NCBI RefSeq assembly: GCF_025685565.1
Contig: NZ_JAGSYE010000001.1
Location: 1-64,000 of the forward strand
Direction of reading: 5' to 3'
Source: Granulicella aggregans
Lineage (GTDB): Bacteria; Acidobacteriota; Terriglobia; Terriglobales; Acidobacteriaceae
Length of the DNA stretch: 64,000 nucleotides
A program made the translations under genes and the position numbers. Shown one piece after another: positions 27,433-36,525 of this stretch (position 1 is its first letter; each line of letters starts with the position of its first letter). A model generated the notes under the pieces. It was not told the origin of the DNA, ran no database searches, and was given only the letters and a program-made list of their open reading frames with translations.

Positions 27433-27528
27433 CTAGACGGCCTTCTGCTTTCTGCGGAAAACGATGACTGCCAGAACAACTGCAGCGAAAACACTGGCAA
27501 CAACGCGAATGAGTGTAGGTGTATCCAT
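27433..27528 (-). CDS. 31-residue membrane peptide in the Tad operon
   Basis: The frame starts ATGGATACACC on the minus strand and ends TAG. It codes for 31 residues: MDTPTLIR, one hydrophobic helix (VVASVFAAVVLAVIVF), then a basic tail RRKQKAV. A strong AAGGAGG lies eight bases upstream, which argues for real translation. The helix-plus-basic-tail form suggests an inner-membrane peptide with cytoplasmic C-terminus. It follows tadC by 59 bases. Function unknown; an accessory of the pilus platform is a guess from position. Confidence 0.7.
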   Translation of the reverse strand: MDTPTLIRVVASVFAAVVLAVIVFRRKQKAV

Positions 27529-27587
27529 GGTTAGGGCCTCCTTTCCATAATCTGGTACGAAAACTGTGCGGGACGACTCACCGCGAA

Positions 27588-28490
27588 CTAGTGTCCCATC
27601 GCTTTGAACCCGGACATGATGCTCAGAATTGCGGGTGCGAGAAGGACGATGAAGACGCACGGGAAGATGCAAAGTACAAGTGGGAAGATGATTTTGATCT
27701 TCGTCTTTGCGGCTGCCTCTTCTGCGTGCTGCCTCCTTTTCATGCGAATCTCTTCGGAAAACTGTGACAGCGCTTTTAAAATCGGCGTTCCAAACTTGTC
27801 GGTCTGGACGAGCATGCTGACGAAAGCCTTGAACTCCTCGATCTGCGTGCGTTCTGCGACTCCCTGCCATGCCTCAAGCCTGGGCTTGCCGGCCCGTTGC
27901 TCGAGGTTCACCTGGTTCAGCTCTTCGTTGATCTCCGGATGACTTACCGAAAGCTCCGAGCTTACCCGGATCAGCGCCTGGTCGAGCCCAAGTCCAGCGT
28001 CCACGCAGATCACGAGAAGATCGAGGCAGTCCGGAATACTGCGCCGGATAACATGCCTCCGCTTCGCCGTCTTCTTTGTAAGCCAAAAGTCCGGTGCCAT
28101 GTATCCCACGACTGCCAGAGCGAATACCCAGAAAGCGGTATTGTCGGAGATAAAACTTCCTGCGAAGCATCCGAGCAGCGGGCACGCGAGCTGAACAGCG
28201 AAGAAGATGTCCAGCGTGCTCTTATCGCGCAGGCCGGCCTCGAGCAGGCGCTTCTTCAGCTTTACGTTCTCTGCCAGTCCAAGCCTTGCACGAAGATCTC
28301 GACCCGCCTTGAGGATGCCGTCGGTGATGACCTCTTTGCCGCGGATGGTGCGACGGTCCGCGCGATTGCTGGTGACGACTTCGAGAATGCGTTGCGCCTC
28401 CGGAGACGGACGCAGCACCACCGGTGCCGACAGCAGAGCGATCGCGAGGAAGATCGTAAATGTGATCGCGAGATATAAGACAACTTCCAT
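27588..28490 (-). CDS. tadC: TadC, Tad pilus inner-membrane platform protein
   Basis: 300 residues of the type II secretion F (GspF) superfamily. An N-terminal membrane helix, a cytoplasmic region (RSIPDCLDLLVICVDAGLGLDQAL, ELNQVNLEQRAGKPRLEAW) and two C-terminal membrane helices match TadC. With TadB it forms the platform on which the TadA ATPase drives pilin assembly. An AAGGAGGA ribosome site precedes the ATG. It follows tadB by 52 bases in the expected TadA-B-C order. Confidence 0.93.
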   Translation of the reverse strand: MEVVLYLAITFTIFLAIALLSAPVVLRPSPEAQRILEVVTSNRADRRTIRGKEVITDGILKAGRDLRARLGLAENVKLKKRLLEAGLRDKSTLDIFFAVQLACPLLGCFAGSFISDNTAFWVFALAVVGYMAPDFWLTKKTAKRRHVIRRSIPDCLDLLVICVDAGLGLDQALIRVSSELSVSHPEINEELNQVNLEQRAGKPRLEAWQGVAERTQIEEFKAFVSMLVQTDKFGTPILKALSQFSEEIRMKRRQHAEEAAAKTKIKIIFPLVLCIFPCVFIVLLAPAILSIMSGFKAMGH

Positions 28491-28542
28491 CTAGAGACTT
28501 CCTCCTTTACGATCTCTTTCTGCCAGGCACCTGAACCTCACG

Positions 28543-29511
28543 CTAGACCTCGATCCCGTTGACGATGGCGCGAATGAGCAGCCCGCCAATAATTAGCAAC
28601 ACAATGCCGACATATAGCAGATCGCGGCCGAAAGGATCGTGAAAGAGAACGTCCGAGTAGCCGGGATTGACCATATTGATCAGGACGAGCATCACGACCG
28701 GGAGCGCGCAGAGGATCCATCCCGTCATGCGGCCCTGCGCTGTGTGGGTACGTATCTCTCCCTGGATGCGGAGACGTTCGCGGATCACCTTGACCGTGCG
28801 ATCGAGGATCTCGGCGAGGTTTCCGCCTGTGTCCTTCTGCACCAGGATGGCGGTGGCCAGCACGCGCATGTCCTGCGAAGGAATGCGTTCGAGCAGCTCC
28901 ATCAGCGCGTCGCGAATCGGAAGCCCGAAATTCTGCTTGCGGAACACTTCTGCGAACTCCGGCCCGACGGGAGCGACGGCGTGTTCCGCGACGATGCTGA
29001 TCGCGGCGATCATGGAGTGACCCGCACGAAGAGAGCGGGCGATCATATCGATGGCGTCGGGAAGATGTTGATTGAACGCGGCGATCTTCCGCTTCCGCTT
29101 GAACTCCAGAACCAGGAACGGAGAGTACGCTGCCACTCCGGCGGCAAGCAGAGCGACGACCAGCATGGGGATGAAGAGGTAAGTGAAGAAGCATGCAGCC
29201 ACGGCGAGGCCAAAGCTGGTGACGACCAGGGTTCCGAAGTTGCTCTTGCTGTCCGATTGCAGGATGAGAAGCCGGAGACGCTCCGTGAAGGAAAAGTTCT
29301 CAAACATGTCCTCCAGCCAGCCGAAGCTGCCCTCGGCAAGCGGCTTGAGGAGGCCCTCGCCGCCGGACGAGACCGAGCCGTCATAAGAGGTACGCCGAAT
29401 CGAGGCGAGCCGGTTGGTGAATGCCTTCTGTTCCGCTGTTGGAGCAGCGAAGACCGCCATGATCACGAAGATCATGATGAGCATGAACAGAAAGGCTGAG
29501 AGAAGAAGCAT
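28543..29511 (-). CDS. tadB: TadB, Tad pilus inner-membrane platform protein
   Basis: 322 residues, GspF superfamily. A membrane helix at 1-25 is followed by a cytoplasmic stretch, two central helices (about 100-140), the conserved FNQHLPDAIDMIARSLRAGHS and EILDRTVKVIRERLRIQGEIR blocks, and two terminal helices. It is the partner of TadC in the inner-membrane pilus platform. It starts 14 bases after the TadA stop codon. No strong ribosome site is visible, consistent with translational coupling. Confidence 0.93.
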   Translation of the reverse strand: MLLLSAFLFMLIMIFVIMAVFAAPTAEQKAFTNRLASIRRTSYDGSVSSGGEGLLKPLAEGSFGWLEDMFENFSFTERLRLLILQSDSKSNFGTLVVTSFGLAVAACFFTYLFIPMLVVALLAAGVAAYSPFLVLEFKRKRKIAAFNQHLPDAIDMIARSLRAGHSMIAAISIVAEHAVAPVGPEFAEVFRKQNFGLPIRDALMELLERIPSQDMRVLATAILVQKDTGGNLAEILDRTVKVIRERLRIQGEIRTHTAQGRMTGWILCALPVVMLVLINMVNPGYSDVLFHDPFGRDLLYVGIVLLIIGGLLIRAIVNGIEV

Positions 29512-29525
29512 AGGACGATTCGCTT

Positions 29526-30878
29526 TCAGATATCGACAGAGTGGTCAAGAAGCCCGGCGGGCAGCGGCATACCGGCGGCGATCAGCTTTTCCGCAAACTT
29601 TGGAACAACTCCGGTGGCGAAGAACCTTCCTTTCACCTTGTTCTCTTTCGTCAGACCCTTCTTCTCGAAGAGGAAGATGTCCTGCATGCTGACAACATCG
29701 CTGAAGGCACCCGTCAGTTCGGTGATGTGCGTGATGCGGCGGCTGCCGTCGCTCTGACGGGCGACCTGGACGATGACGTGTACGGCGGCGGCGATCTGCG
29801 CACGCACAGCCTTCTCCGCGAGGCGAACCTCGCTCATCATGGCCATAGTCTCGAGACGGGCCAGGGCATCGCGCGGCGTGTTGGAGTGGATGGTCGTGAT
29901 CGAGCCATCGTGGCCGGTGTTCATGGCCTGCAGCATATCGAGCGTCTCTTCGCCGCGGACTTCGCCGAGGACGATGCGGTCGGGACGCATACGGAGCGCG
30001 TTGATGACCAGCTCACGCTGACGAATCGCGCCCTTGCCTTCGACGTTCGGCGGCCGCGTCTCGAGCCGGACGACGTGCTCCTGCTTCATCTGCAGTTCGG
30101 CCGAGTCTTCGATGGTGACGATGCGCTCGTGCGGGGAGATGAACCCGGAGAGAACGTTGAGCAGCGTCGTCTTACCGGAGCCCGTACCTCCGGAGATGAT
30201 GATGTTCAGCCTTGCTTTGACCGCTCCCTTAAGCGTCTCGAGCATCTGTGGCGTGAGCATCTGGTTGCGGACAAGATCTTCCGCCTGCAGTGGCGTGCTT
30301 CCGAAGCGGCGGATAGAGAGGATCGGTCCATCGACAGCCAGTGGCGGAATGATGACGTTGACGCGGGAGCCATCCTTGAGACGGGCGTCGCACATCGGCG
30401 AAGACTCATCCACGCGGCGGCCGACAGCGGATACGACCTTGTCGATAATGTGAAGGAGATGACGGTTGTCTTTGAAAGTGACGTTTGTCTTTTCCAGAAC
30501 GCCGCGCCGTTCAATGTAGACACTGTTATACGTGTTGACGAGAATATCGCTGATGGTCGGATCGTTGAGCAAAGGCTCAAGCGGTCCCAGGCCAAAGACC
30601 TCATCCAGAACTTCCTGCGCGAGCCGGTCACGTTCGACCGCGCTCAGCGGAACTCCCTGCTCTCCAAGGATCTGCTGAATCAGGACAAAGATCTGCTGCT
30701 GGCCGGCGCGTGTCTGCTGGATCTCATCGAGACGCTCCAGGTCGAGCCGTTGGATGAGAACGGTATGAACAGCCGACTTCAATTGCTGCTGAACGTTCTC
30801 AGGAACGCCGCGCGAGCCGCGCATGGGGCCGGCTTGAGCGCGCTGTCCTTGTCCGGGAAGTACTGCCAGATCTGCCAT
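29526..30878 (-). CDS. tadA: TadA/CpaF, Tad pilus assembly ATPase
   Basis: 450-residue secretion ATPase that powers Flp pilin polymerisation. The C-terminal ATPase domain contains Walker [17 protein letters not shown], an Asp box and the Walker B region [19 protein letters not shown], then the His box [19 protein letters not shown]. The N-terminal part (about 30-150) is the CpaF-type helical and lid region. Length and motifs are complete, so the enzyme should be active. It lies between the TadZ gene and tadB, all on the minus strand. Confidence 0.96.
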   Translation of the reverse strand: MADLAVLPGQGQRAQAGPMRGSRGVPENVQQQLKSAVHTVLIQRLDLERLDEIQQTRAGQQQIFVLIQQILGEQGVPLSAVERDRLAQEVLDEVFGLGPLEPLLNDPTISDILVNTYNSVYIERRGVLEKTNVTFKDNRHLLHIIDKVVSAVGRRVDESSPMCDARLKDGSRVNVIIPPLAVDGPILSIRRFGSTPLQAEDLVRNQMLTPQMLETLKGAVKARLNIIISGGTGSGKTTLLNVLSGFISPHERIVTIEDSAELQMKQEHVVRLETRPPNVEGKGAIRQRELVINALRMRPDRIVLGEVRGEETLDMLQAMNTGHDGSITTIHSNTPRDALARLETMAMMSEVRLAEKAVRAQIAAAVHVIVQVARQSDGSRRITHITELTGAFSDVVSMQDIFLFEKKGLTKENKVKGRFFATGVVPKFAEKLIAAGMPLPAGLLDHSVDI

Positions 30879-30896
30879 TTGTTAGAGTCCTTAGCC

Positions 30897-32144
30897 TTAT
30901 GAGCTGGGTTGCTTGGTGAGAAAGCCGAAGAAGGACTTGCTCTTTTGCTCGGCGGGAGCGGCAGCAACTGTCGACCCGGTCAACGAGGCGACCCAGTTGA
31001 TAAGCTGAAGCGAGAATTCAGACTTCCGGTTCGGTGCGATCGGTTCCCCAAGGTTCACCGAGCGGACGAGTTCGGTATAGCTGTTGGGAAGCTTGATGGC
31101 AATCGGAAGCCGGATCGCCTTTTCAATCTGTTCGACCCGAACGGCGTAACGCGAGGAGAAGCGGTTGATCACGACATGCATCTTCTCGGTCGTGCTGTCC
31201 ATGCGGCCGAGATTATCCACGTAGCGCGAGAGATCGCGGATCGCTCCAATCTCCGGCGTCGCCACGAGGTAGATCTCATCGGACGACTCGAGCACCGCGA
31301 GGTCGGCCTCCTGCAACGTGTTGGAGCAGTCCACCACGATGTACTCGTACTCCGTGCGGAGGAACTCAATGAGCCGCGTAACCGACTCCGAGTCCAGCAT
31401 GCGGCTGCCACCGCAGACATCGGGAGAAGACAAGACTTCCAGTCCGCTCGGATGGCGAGCCGTGAATCCATGCAGCAACTCGCTATCGAGACGGGTGACG
31501 TTTCGGACGAGCTCGTGGAAGTTGTACTGCGTACCGTCGACGCCCAGGTAGACGCAGATGTGACCGAGCTCGGGACGGTTGTCGATCAGCAGCGTCTTCT
31601 TCTGATGGCACTGGACCAGATAGAGCGCCAGGTGGACCGCAAGGGTAGTCGTTCCTACACCGCCTTTGGCGCCAAAGAACGAGAGCACCTTTCCAGACGT
31701 AAGCGGACGGAGCGGCGTCGACTTGCGCTGGTGGGTAAGCCGCTCGAAGAGGTCGATCGCATCGTCTTCAGAGAAGGACCTGGCAAGGAATTCGGTGCAT
31801 CCGTTGCGCATGGCAAGGAGCATCGTCTCCGTGTCCTGGTCTTTGGAGAGGGCGACAACCGTGATCTTGCCACCGAAGACCTGCTGTAGGTAGAGGGTCG
31901 ATTCGATCGCGCGCTCGGCGTCCTGGTCGTAGTCGACGATGGCGATGCAGATCTCGGACAGCTTCAGCTGCTGGCTGATGTTCGGCCGGCGCTCGTCAGA
32001 GACATAGGACTCGAAGTCAGCGGTGGTCAACGACCAGGAGATCTTGTCCGCTGCGTCGAGGAGCGTCTGGATGACCTGTTCGCCCGCACCGACGGTCACG
32101 ATCGTTGCGGTGAGTATACCGGTGCTGAGCCTGTTACTGGTCAC
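30897..32144 (-). CDS. tadZ: TadZ/CpaE, pilus-localising ParA-like ATPase
   Basis: 415 residues. An N-terminal receiver-like domain (about 15-140, with ICIAIVDYDQDAERAIES and a C-terminal FLARSFSEDDAI) precedes a ParA/MinD ATPase domain with deviant Walker A FFGAKGGVGTTTLAVHLAL (about 155-175). CpaE/TadZ proteins place the Tad machine in the cell. The Lys of the KGGVG signature is present, and the domain has the EYIVVDCSNTLQEADLAVLE strand. A short Ala-rich tail ends the protein. Confidence 0.93.
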   Translation of the reverse strand: MTSNRLSTGILTATIVTVGAGEQVIQTLLDAADKISWSLTTADFESYVSDERRPNISQQLKLSEICIAIVDYDQDAERAIESTLYLQQVFGGKITVVALSKDQDTETMLLAMRNGCTEFLARSFSEDDAIDLFERLTHQRKSTPLRPLTSGKVLSFFGAKGGVGTTTLAVHLALYLVQCHQKKTLLIDNRPELGHICVYLGVDGTQYNFHELVRNVTRLDSELLHGFTARHPSGLEVLSSPDVCGGSRMLDSESVTRLIEFLRTEYEYIVVDCSNTLQEADLAVLESSDEIYLVATPEIGAIRDLSRYVDNLGRMDSTTEKMHVVINRFSSRYAVRVEQIEKAIRLPIAIKLPNSYTELVRSVNLGEPIAPNRKSEFSLQLINWVASLTGSTVAAAPAEQKSKSFFGFLTKQPSS

Positions 32145-32191
32145 GTTGCGAATCCCCTGTTGAAGTACGTTCTTCTTGCGATTTGAATCTG

Positions 32192-33646
32192 TTACCTGTT
32201 CCCCGCCGGCGCGTCCGCGCTCTTCGGCAGCGTGTGATCAAACTTGTCGGGAGCCAGGAATGGAATGACTGGCTTGGGCTCCGGCGGAAGAGGATCGGCG
32301 CCCTTGAGCGGGTTGACGACCTCCGGTGTAACGATCACGATCAGCTCCCCGACCGAGTGGGTGACACTCTTTGACCGGAAGAGCTGGCCCAGCACGGGCA
32401 CGTTCCCGATGCCTGGCGTAAGGCTGTACAGGTCGGTCGTACGCCGATCGAGCAGGCCTGAGATGGCGAAGCTTTGCCCGCTGTTCAGCGTGACCTGGGT
32501 GTCGGCCCTCCGCGTGGAGATGGCCGGGATGGTATAGCCGCTGATAGTGACCGCGTTGGTGTAGTCGAGCGCGCTCACTTCAGGAGCGACCTTAAGTTCG
32601 ATCGTGCCGTCGGCGTTCACAACGGGCGTGAACTCCAGCTTGACTCCGTAGGAACGAAACTGGATGGTGATGGTTGTCGCTCCAGTGGAGCTTCCCTGGA
32701 CGACCGGAAAGGGAAACTCGCCGCCCGCGAGGAAGTTGGCCTTCTCTCCGCTAAGGGTCGTGATGCTTGGCTCCGCGAGGATCTGGAGCACCTGCTTGCT
32801 CTCAAGATCCTGCAGGGTCGCACCGACGTTCAGTTTGGTGCTGAAGAGCAGAAAGTTAAGTGCATTGGCAACAGTGAGCGTCGTAACGTTGGTCGTTCCG
32901 CTTGGCGGTGTGACGGTCGGATTCGACTGAAACTGTTGTGTCGTGGTGTTCGAGATCAGGCTTCCGCCCTGGCTGAAGAAGTTGAAGGCGAACTGGTTTG
33001 CCTTGGAACGATCTACTTCAACGACGCGGACCTTCAACGTGACCTGCTTGACCAGAGCGCGATTGACGACGATCCCGTTCGACACGTCCTTGGAGTACAT
33101 GCTTGCGAGCTTGACGGCGGCCTCGGCCTTGGCGTCTGTGCTCACCGTCCCGGTGAGGACGACATGCGATTCACGGCTGTGCACATGAACATCTTCGAGC
33201 GGAAGCGCGCGATTGAGCGATGTGGCAAGGTCCTCCACGTCGACGTCGGAGGAGAAGAGATAGGCACGTGAGTTTCCCATCTCATCCCAGAGGACGACGG
33301 AGCCAATACCAGGAGCCTTGGCCGTCACGACAATCTGGTGAGGGCTGGCGGTATACGAATCGACCACTGCGGGGTTCGCGACATAGACGCGCTTTACCCG
33401 TTCCGCGGTGTCGAGAAACATGGTGTGACCGACGATGACGTGAAGGGCGTCGCCGGAGGTGGACCGTTCCGAGAAGGCGGCGATCGAAGACGGAGTTGTC
33501 GCGGAGGCAAGTTCGGTGGGCTTGGCGGGAGCCTGGGCGCGAGACTGTCCGGCCGCAGAACAGAACGCGACAACCATCGCGAGGAGAATCGCCAGCGACT
33601 TCAGAATCTGTTGACATGAGCGGGATGAGAGCAGGGTGAGGTTCAT
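32192..33646 (-). CDS. rcpA: RcpA/CpaC, Tad pilus secretin
   Basis: 484-residue outer-membrane secretin that forms the channel for the Flp pilus. The signal peptide ends near QSRAQA. A pilus-secretin N-domain (VGHTMFLDTAERVKRVYVAN), a BON-like segment (DVHVHSRESHVVLTGTVSTD) and the C-terminal secretin domain with VPVLGQLFRSKSVTHSVGEL and IVTPEVVNPL follow in the usual order. Its start overlaps the stop of the upstream CpaB-type gene by four bases. Confidence 0.94.
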   Translation of the reverse strand: MNLTLLSSRSCQQILKSLAILLAMVVAFCSAAGQSRAQAPAKPTELASATTPSSIAAFSERSTSGDALHVIVGHTMFLDTAERVKRVYVANPAVVDSYTASPHQIVVTAKAPGIGSVVLWDEMGNSRAYLFSSDVDVEDLATSLNRALPLEDVHVHSRESHVVLTGTVSTDAKAEAAVKLASMYSKDVSNGIVVNRALVKQVTLKVRVVEVDRSKANQFAFNFFSQGGSLISNTTTQQFQSNPTVTPPSGTTNVTTLTVANALNFLLFSTKLNVGATLQDLESKQVLQILAEPSITTLSGEKANFLAGGEFPFPVVQGSSTGATTITIQFRSYGVKLEFTPVVNADGTIELKVAPEVSALDYTNAVTISGYTIPAISTRRADTQVTLNSGQSFAISGLLDRRTTDLYSLTPGIGNVPVLGQLFRSKSVTHSVGELIVIVTPEVVNPLKGADPLPPEPKPVIPFLAPDKFDHTLPKSADAPAGNR

Positions 33647-34473
33647 TTGAACGTCTCCGTGCTTTGCTTACCATTCGAGACCGTTTCGACGACGTATGCC
33701 GAGTTCGCCGGAGCGCTCGAGCGAGCTGAAACTCGCGGAGCCGAGCTCACAGGAGCGACCGGACGCGGCGCGGCGCTTCCATCCAGCTCGGAGAGTTGCA
33801 TCGAAGACCCTTTGATCTGTTCGCGATCAAGGCCATTGCGAAGAACGAAGTGGACGATACCCTGCGAGCTGGCCAGGACGACCCGCTCGGCGTCAGTCGG
33901 CTTGACGAGAAGAGTCACAACATTAACCGAGTTCGCCTTGCCTTCCGGGTCTGGCTGGAACTTCTGTCCTGCCGCGAGGATCTCTACATCCTGCAATATG
34001 GTTGTCGTGACTGGATCACTGCTGGCGGCGGTGTGATACGTAACGAGAACGTCGACGTGGGTTCCGGGCAGCAAGAAGCCGGCGACTCCGACGACATCAT
34101 CCGATCGGAGCGAGATGGCACGCATTCCGTCGGGAATCTTGACCGTGAGTCCGAGACCGGTGCCCGGAGCAGACAACTGGCGCTCCAGGATAGGCTGACC
34201 CGCAGAGAGCGGATAGAGAACGACGCGACCTTCAACTTCTTCAGGCTTGGCGAAGGCTCCTGTGAGCGGCGTGGCCTCGGGCCAGTCGATGAGGTTGAGG
34301 CTGCCCGGCTTGAGCATCTCGCCCGCCTCAAGGTTGAGCGCGGCGGCGACATACTGGTGCCGGAGAGCGGCATTTCCGCGAGGCTTGGAGAACTTCTGAC
34401 TTAGCCAGTAGGTGAAGATGCCGGAGATCGCGAGGGCGATCGCAAGCGCGGTAATGAGGCGTTTGGTGTTCAT
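33643..34473 (-). CDS. rcpC: RcpC/CpaB, Flp pilus assembly protein
   Basis: 276 residues: a single N-terminal membrane anchor (about 7-26), then an SAF domain (about 45-110, with NLEAGEMLKPGSLNLIDWPE) and the RcpC/CpaB region VVGVAGFLLPGTHVDVLVTY. These periplasmic proteins are thought to bind cell-wall glycan and support the secretin. The C-terminal 60 residues are Ser/Ala/Pro-rich. Starts four bases after the prepilin peptidase stop. Confidence 0.92.
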   Translation of the reverse strand: MNTKRLITALAIALAISGIFTYWLSQKFSKPRGNAALRHQYVAAALNLEAGEMLKPGSLNLIDWPEATPLTGAFAKPEEVEGRVVLYPLSAGQPILERQLSAPGTGLGLTVKIPDGMRAISLRSDDVVGVAGFLLPGTHVDVLVTYHTAASSDPVTTTILQDVEILAAGQKFQPDPEGKANSVNVVTLLVKPTDAERVVLASSQGIVHFVLRNGLDREQIKGSSMQLSELDGSAAPRPVAPVSSAPRVSARSSAPANSAYVVETVSNGKQSTETFK

Positions 34474-34476
34474 GGT

Positions 34477-35019
34477 TTAGCGCTGCACTCCCTGCAGATA
34501 GAGCGTCAAGGCACAGCCTGCCGTGATGGCCAATGCATAAGGAAGGCGCAACGTAGATGCATTGAGAACGTTGATCTCGGGATGCGGCGTGAGACCCGCG
34601 CTACGGTGATGGGTTACCAGCTCGGCCACGTTGAGAATGGTCTGTTTGACCCTTCCGCAGGCGAGTGCCAGCGCGGCTGCCATGACTCCACCCGCGATCG
34701 CGGTGAAGGCGAGCAGGCCGACGATGTAATGGAGACCACAGATACACCCGACCGCCGTGATCAGCTTGACGTCCCCCGCGCCCATTCCCCCGGCCAGGTA
34801 AAAGACCAGGAAGACCAGGCCGCAGATCAGACCTGCTGCGGCGGAGATGGCCATCTGACGCCAGCCGCCCAGCGAGAGATGGAGCAGCAGCCCAAACAGA
34901 ATCGAAGGTCCCGTCAGCAGGTTGGGTACCCGGCGGCTCTTCACATCGAAGAATGAGCCGACGATGGCGCAGACCGAAGCCGCCGCCGGGTACACGAGTT
35001 CGCTGTCGATCCGAATCAT
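34477..35019 (-). CDS. tadV: TadV/CpaA prepilin peptidase (A24 family)
   Basis: Membrane aspartic protease that cuts the leader from Flp prepilin. The start at 35019 gives 180 residues and places the first helix at the N-terminus; an upstream in-frame start at 35169 would add 50 residues that look non-coding and would run through a hairpin. Both catalytic aspartates are present: SFFDVKSRRVPNLL after helix 1 and the GxGD motif in MGAGDVKL. About six membrane helices. It lacks the N-terminal methylase domain of type IV enzymes, as usual for Tad systems. Confidence 0.92.
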   Translation of the reverse strand: MIRIDSELVYPAAASVCAIVGSFFDVKSRRVPNLLTGPSILFGLLLHLSLGGWRQMAISAAAGLICGLVFLVFYLAGGMGAGDVKLITAVGCICGLHYIVGLLAFTAIAGGVMAAALALACGRVKQTILNVAELVTHHRSAGLTPHPEINVLNASTLRLPYALAITAGCALTLYLQGVQR

Positions 35020-35129
35020 TGGAGTTGTCTTCCCGTCAGAGAGGTGGCTGTAACCGTTGAGGTATGCCAGGATGTTTTCCCCGGCAGCCGAGTTCGCTCC
35101 CACGGGTTGGGTGGGAGCACATCGCGAAG

Positions 35130-35162
35130 GGGAGGCACCCGAGAGCTTCGGGCACGCCTCCC
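35130..35162 (-). terminator. hairpin between pilin and prepilin peptidase genes
   Basis: Outer arms GGGAGGC and GCCTCCC (35130-35136, 35156-35162) enclose an inner stem CCCGA/TCGGG. The structure starts 16 bases after the pilin stop codon. No real T-run follows on the minus strand, so it is better seen as a partial terminator or a 3' stabiliser of the pilin message than as a full stop. Confidence 0.6.
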
Positions 35163-35178
35163 TCAACACGCCAGATTT

Positions 35179-35361
35179 CTAGACATTGCTGGTGAGGGTG
35201 GTGCCGATGGTGCCGAACGCGGTGCCGATGGCGGTTGAGAGGGTCTTCATGGAAGCAACGGCGCCGAGACCAACCAGGGCCGCAACGAGAGCATATTCGA
35301 TCAGGTCCTGGCCGGACTCGTCGTTGACCAGGTTCTTGAGCAGGTTCTTGAGGTTCTTCAT
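35179..35361 (-). CDS. flp: Flp/Fap-type major pilin
   Basis: A 60-residue prepilin. The leader is short and basic (MKNLKNLLKNLVNDESG), cleavage is expected before QDLIEYALVAALVGLG, and the Glu-Tyr pair characteristic of Flp pilins is present. The rest is one hydrophobic helix and a short Thr/Gly-rich tail. AGGAG precedes the ATG by about seven bases. As first gene of the operon it should be the most abundant product. Confidence 0.96.
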   Translation of the reverse strand: MKNLKNLLKNLVNDESGQDLIEYALVAALVGLGAVASMKTLSTAIGTAFGTIGTTLTSNV

Positions 35362-35414
35362 GTTTGTATCTCCTGTTTTTCCAGTCGTCGTTAAGCGGCT
35401 TCTGGCTTGGATTG

Positions 35415-35443
35415 AGGATAGGAACGTTCCGTTGGGCCTACAA
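35415..35443 (-). promoter_or_regulatory. candidate flp operon promoter with embedded palindrome
   Basis: On the minus strand TTGTAG (plus 35438-35443), a 17-base spacer and TATCCT (plus 35415-35420). The hexamers are imperfect but correctly spaced, about 55 bases before the pilin start. The spacer contains the perfect palindrome GGAACGTTCC (35421-35430), a possible operator. Confidence 0.4.
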
Positions 35444-36150
35444 TCACGCGAATGTGTTACCTAAGAAACCGTCCGTCCGCAATCCAATTCAAAAGAGACC
35501 CAGAGACATATATCTCCAGGCTCTACTGCTCTATCGGCAAGATTTATAAGGAATTGAATAGCAAAATAAAATCTTCTCGCCCCGTCGAAAGTCGAGCCGC
35601 ACGATGCCTTTTTGCTTCGATTACTCGAGCGTTTTCAACGAGAAAAGCATTCCTTTGAGTCGCTTTACGGACCGTTGAAGTCTAGACATTTCACTTACAG
35701 CCGGCTCTGAACTTGTCATGCGATCAAAGCATCCTTGCCAGGAGGGCTGGTCAGCCGGTTCTCGCATCTGACTTTGCCTGTTGCCCCGTACCAGCGCTGG
35801 AAGTAACGTTACGAGCCTATTCTTGTCGCCAATCCTAGGCGGCAGCCAACCGGAGTGGACGGAAGTTGTAGAGATTCTGAATGCGGACCTTGGGCGCGTT
35901 GCATCGGACCTCACCGGCTTCGGAGCGGCTTCAAACGCGTTTCGAGGACGCGGTTACGACTTTGCTCACCGTGTAGCCGGGACGCGCTCCACCCGCGCGT
36001 ATCGGTCGCAATGACCTTCCAACTCCGCGAGAGTTTGCAGAAGAGGATAAGATAGCGAAAGATTCATTTGACCTCTGCGTCGTCATGATCGATCTGTAGT
36101 CGGCCATGCTAGATCCGAGCGATCGCAGCGGTACACAGTAGCGAGGAAAC
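35444..36150 (+). other. intergenic region between pilin and acyl carrier protein genes
   Basis: About 700 bases without a convincing gene. The part from 35455 to about 35640 is clearly more AT-rich than the surroundings (for example aagatttataaggaattgaatagcaaaat split across 35540-35568). Several short frames exist but have no family features or ribosome sites. No tRNA, strong hairpin or mobile-element end was recognised. Confidence 0.5.
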
Positions 36151-36447
36151 TTGTCCGAGACCGTTCAACCAGTGTCGTCAGCTCCGCAGGAGAGCGTCGA
36201 GCAGCGCGTGCTCCGGGTCATTGCCGTCACCCGTAGAGTTCCCGTGGAGACGATCCACGCCACCAGCACCTTCGAAGAACTGGGAATCGACTCCCTCGAC
36301 CGAATCAACATCCTCTTCGAACTTGAAGGCGAGTTCGAGATCGAGATCGATGACGAGCAGGCGAAGCAGGTGACGACCCTCCAGCAGATGATTGACGGCA
36401 TCACGCTGCTGCTGGCGGCGAAAGCAGCGAAGGTAGCGAACGCCTGA
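36151..36447 (+). CDS. acyl carrier protein
   Basis: A 98-residue ACP. The phosphopantetheine site is intact in FEELGIDSLDRINILFELEG (Ser in DSL), followed by acidic helix III and TLQQMIDGITLL. The start is a TTG with GAGGA five bases upstream; no ATG fits. It has extra Ala/Lys residues at the C-terminus. It is not beside fatty acid synthesis genes; the nearest enzymes are a serine palmitoyltransferase-like synthase and an epimerase/reductase. A dedicated ACP is also part of Caulobacter sphingolipid loci, so that role is plausible. Confidence 0.9.
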   Translation: MSETVQPVSSAPQESVEQRVLRVIAVTRRVPVETIHATSTFEELGIDSLDRINILFELEGEFEIEIDDEQAKQVTTLQQMIDGITLLLAAKAAKVANA

Positions 36448-36525
36448 TCCGAGGCGACACCAACAAAGGTGCCAAGCCACGAGCGAGCGGATGCTACTCC
36501 TGTTTGACGCTAAACTGTTGGAGCT

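Noticed and set aside
29541..30902. Plus-strand frame of 453 codons opposite tadA
   Set aside because: TadA on the other strand has complete ATPase motifs; the antisense product is low-complexity, rich in Asp/Arg, as expected of a GC-rich shadow.
34477..35169. Longer start for the prepilin peptidase
   Set aside because: The extra 50 residues are encoded through the post-pilin hairpin and have no family similarity; the start at 35019 fits TadV length.
35621..35914. Minus-strand frame of 97 codons in the pilin-ACP gap
   Set aside because: No ribosome site, no domain and unusual composition; treated as non-coding.
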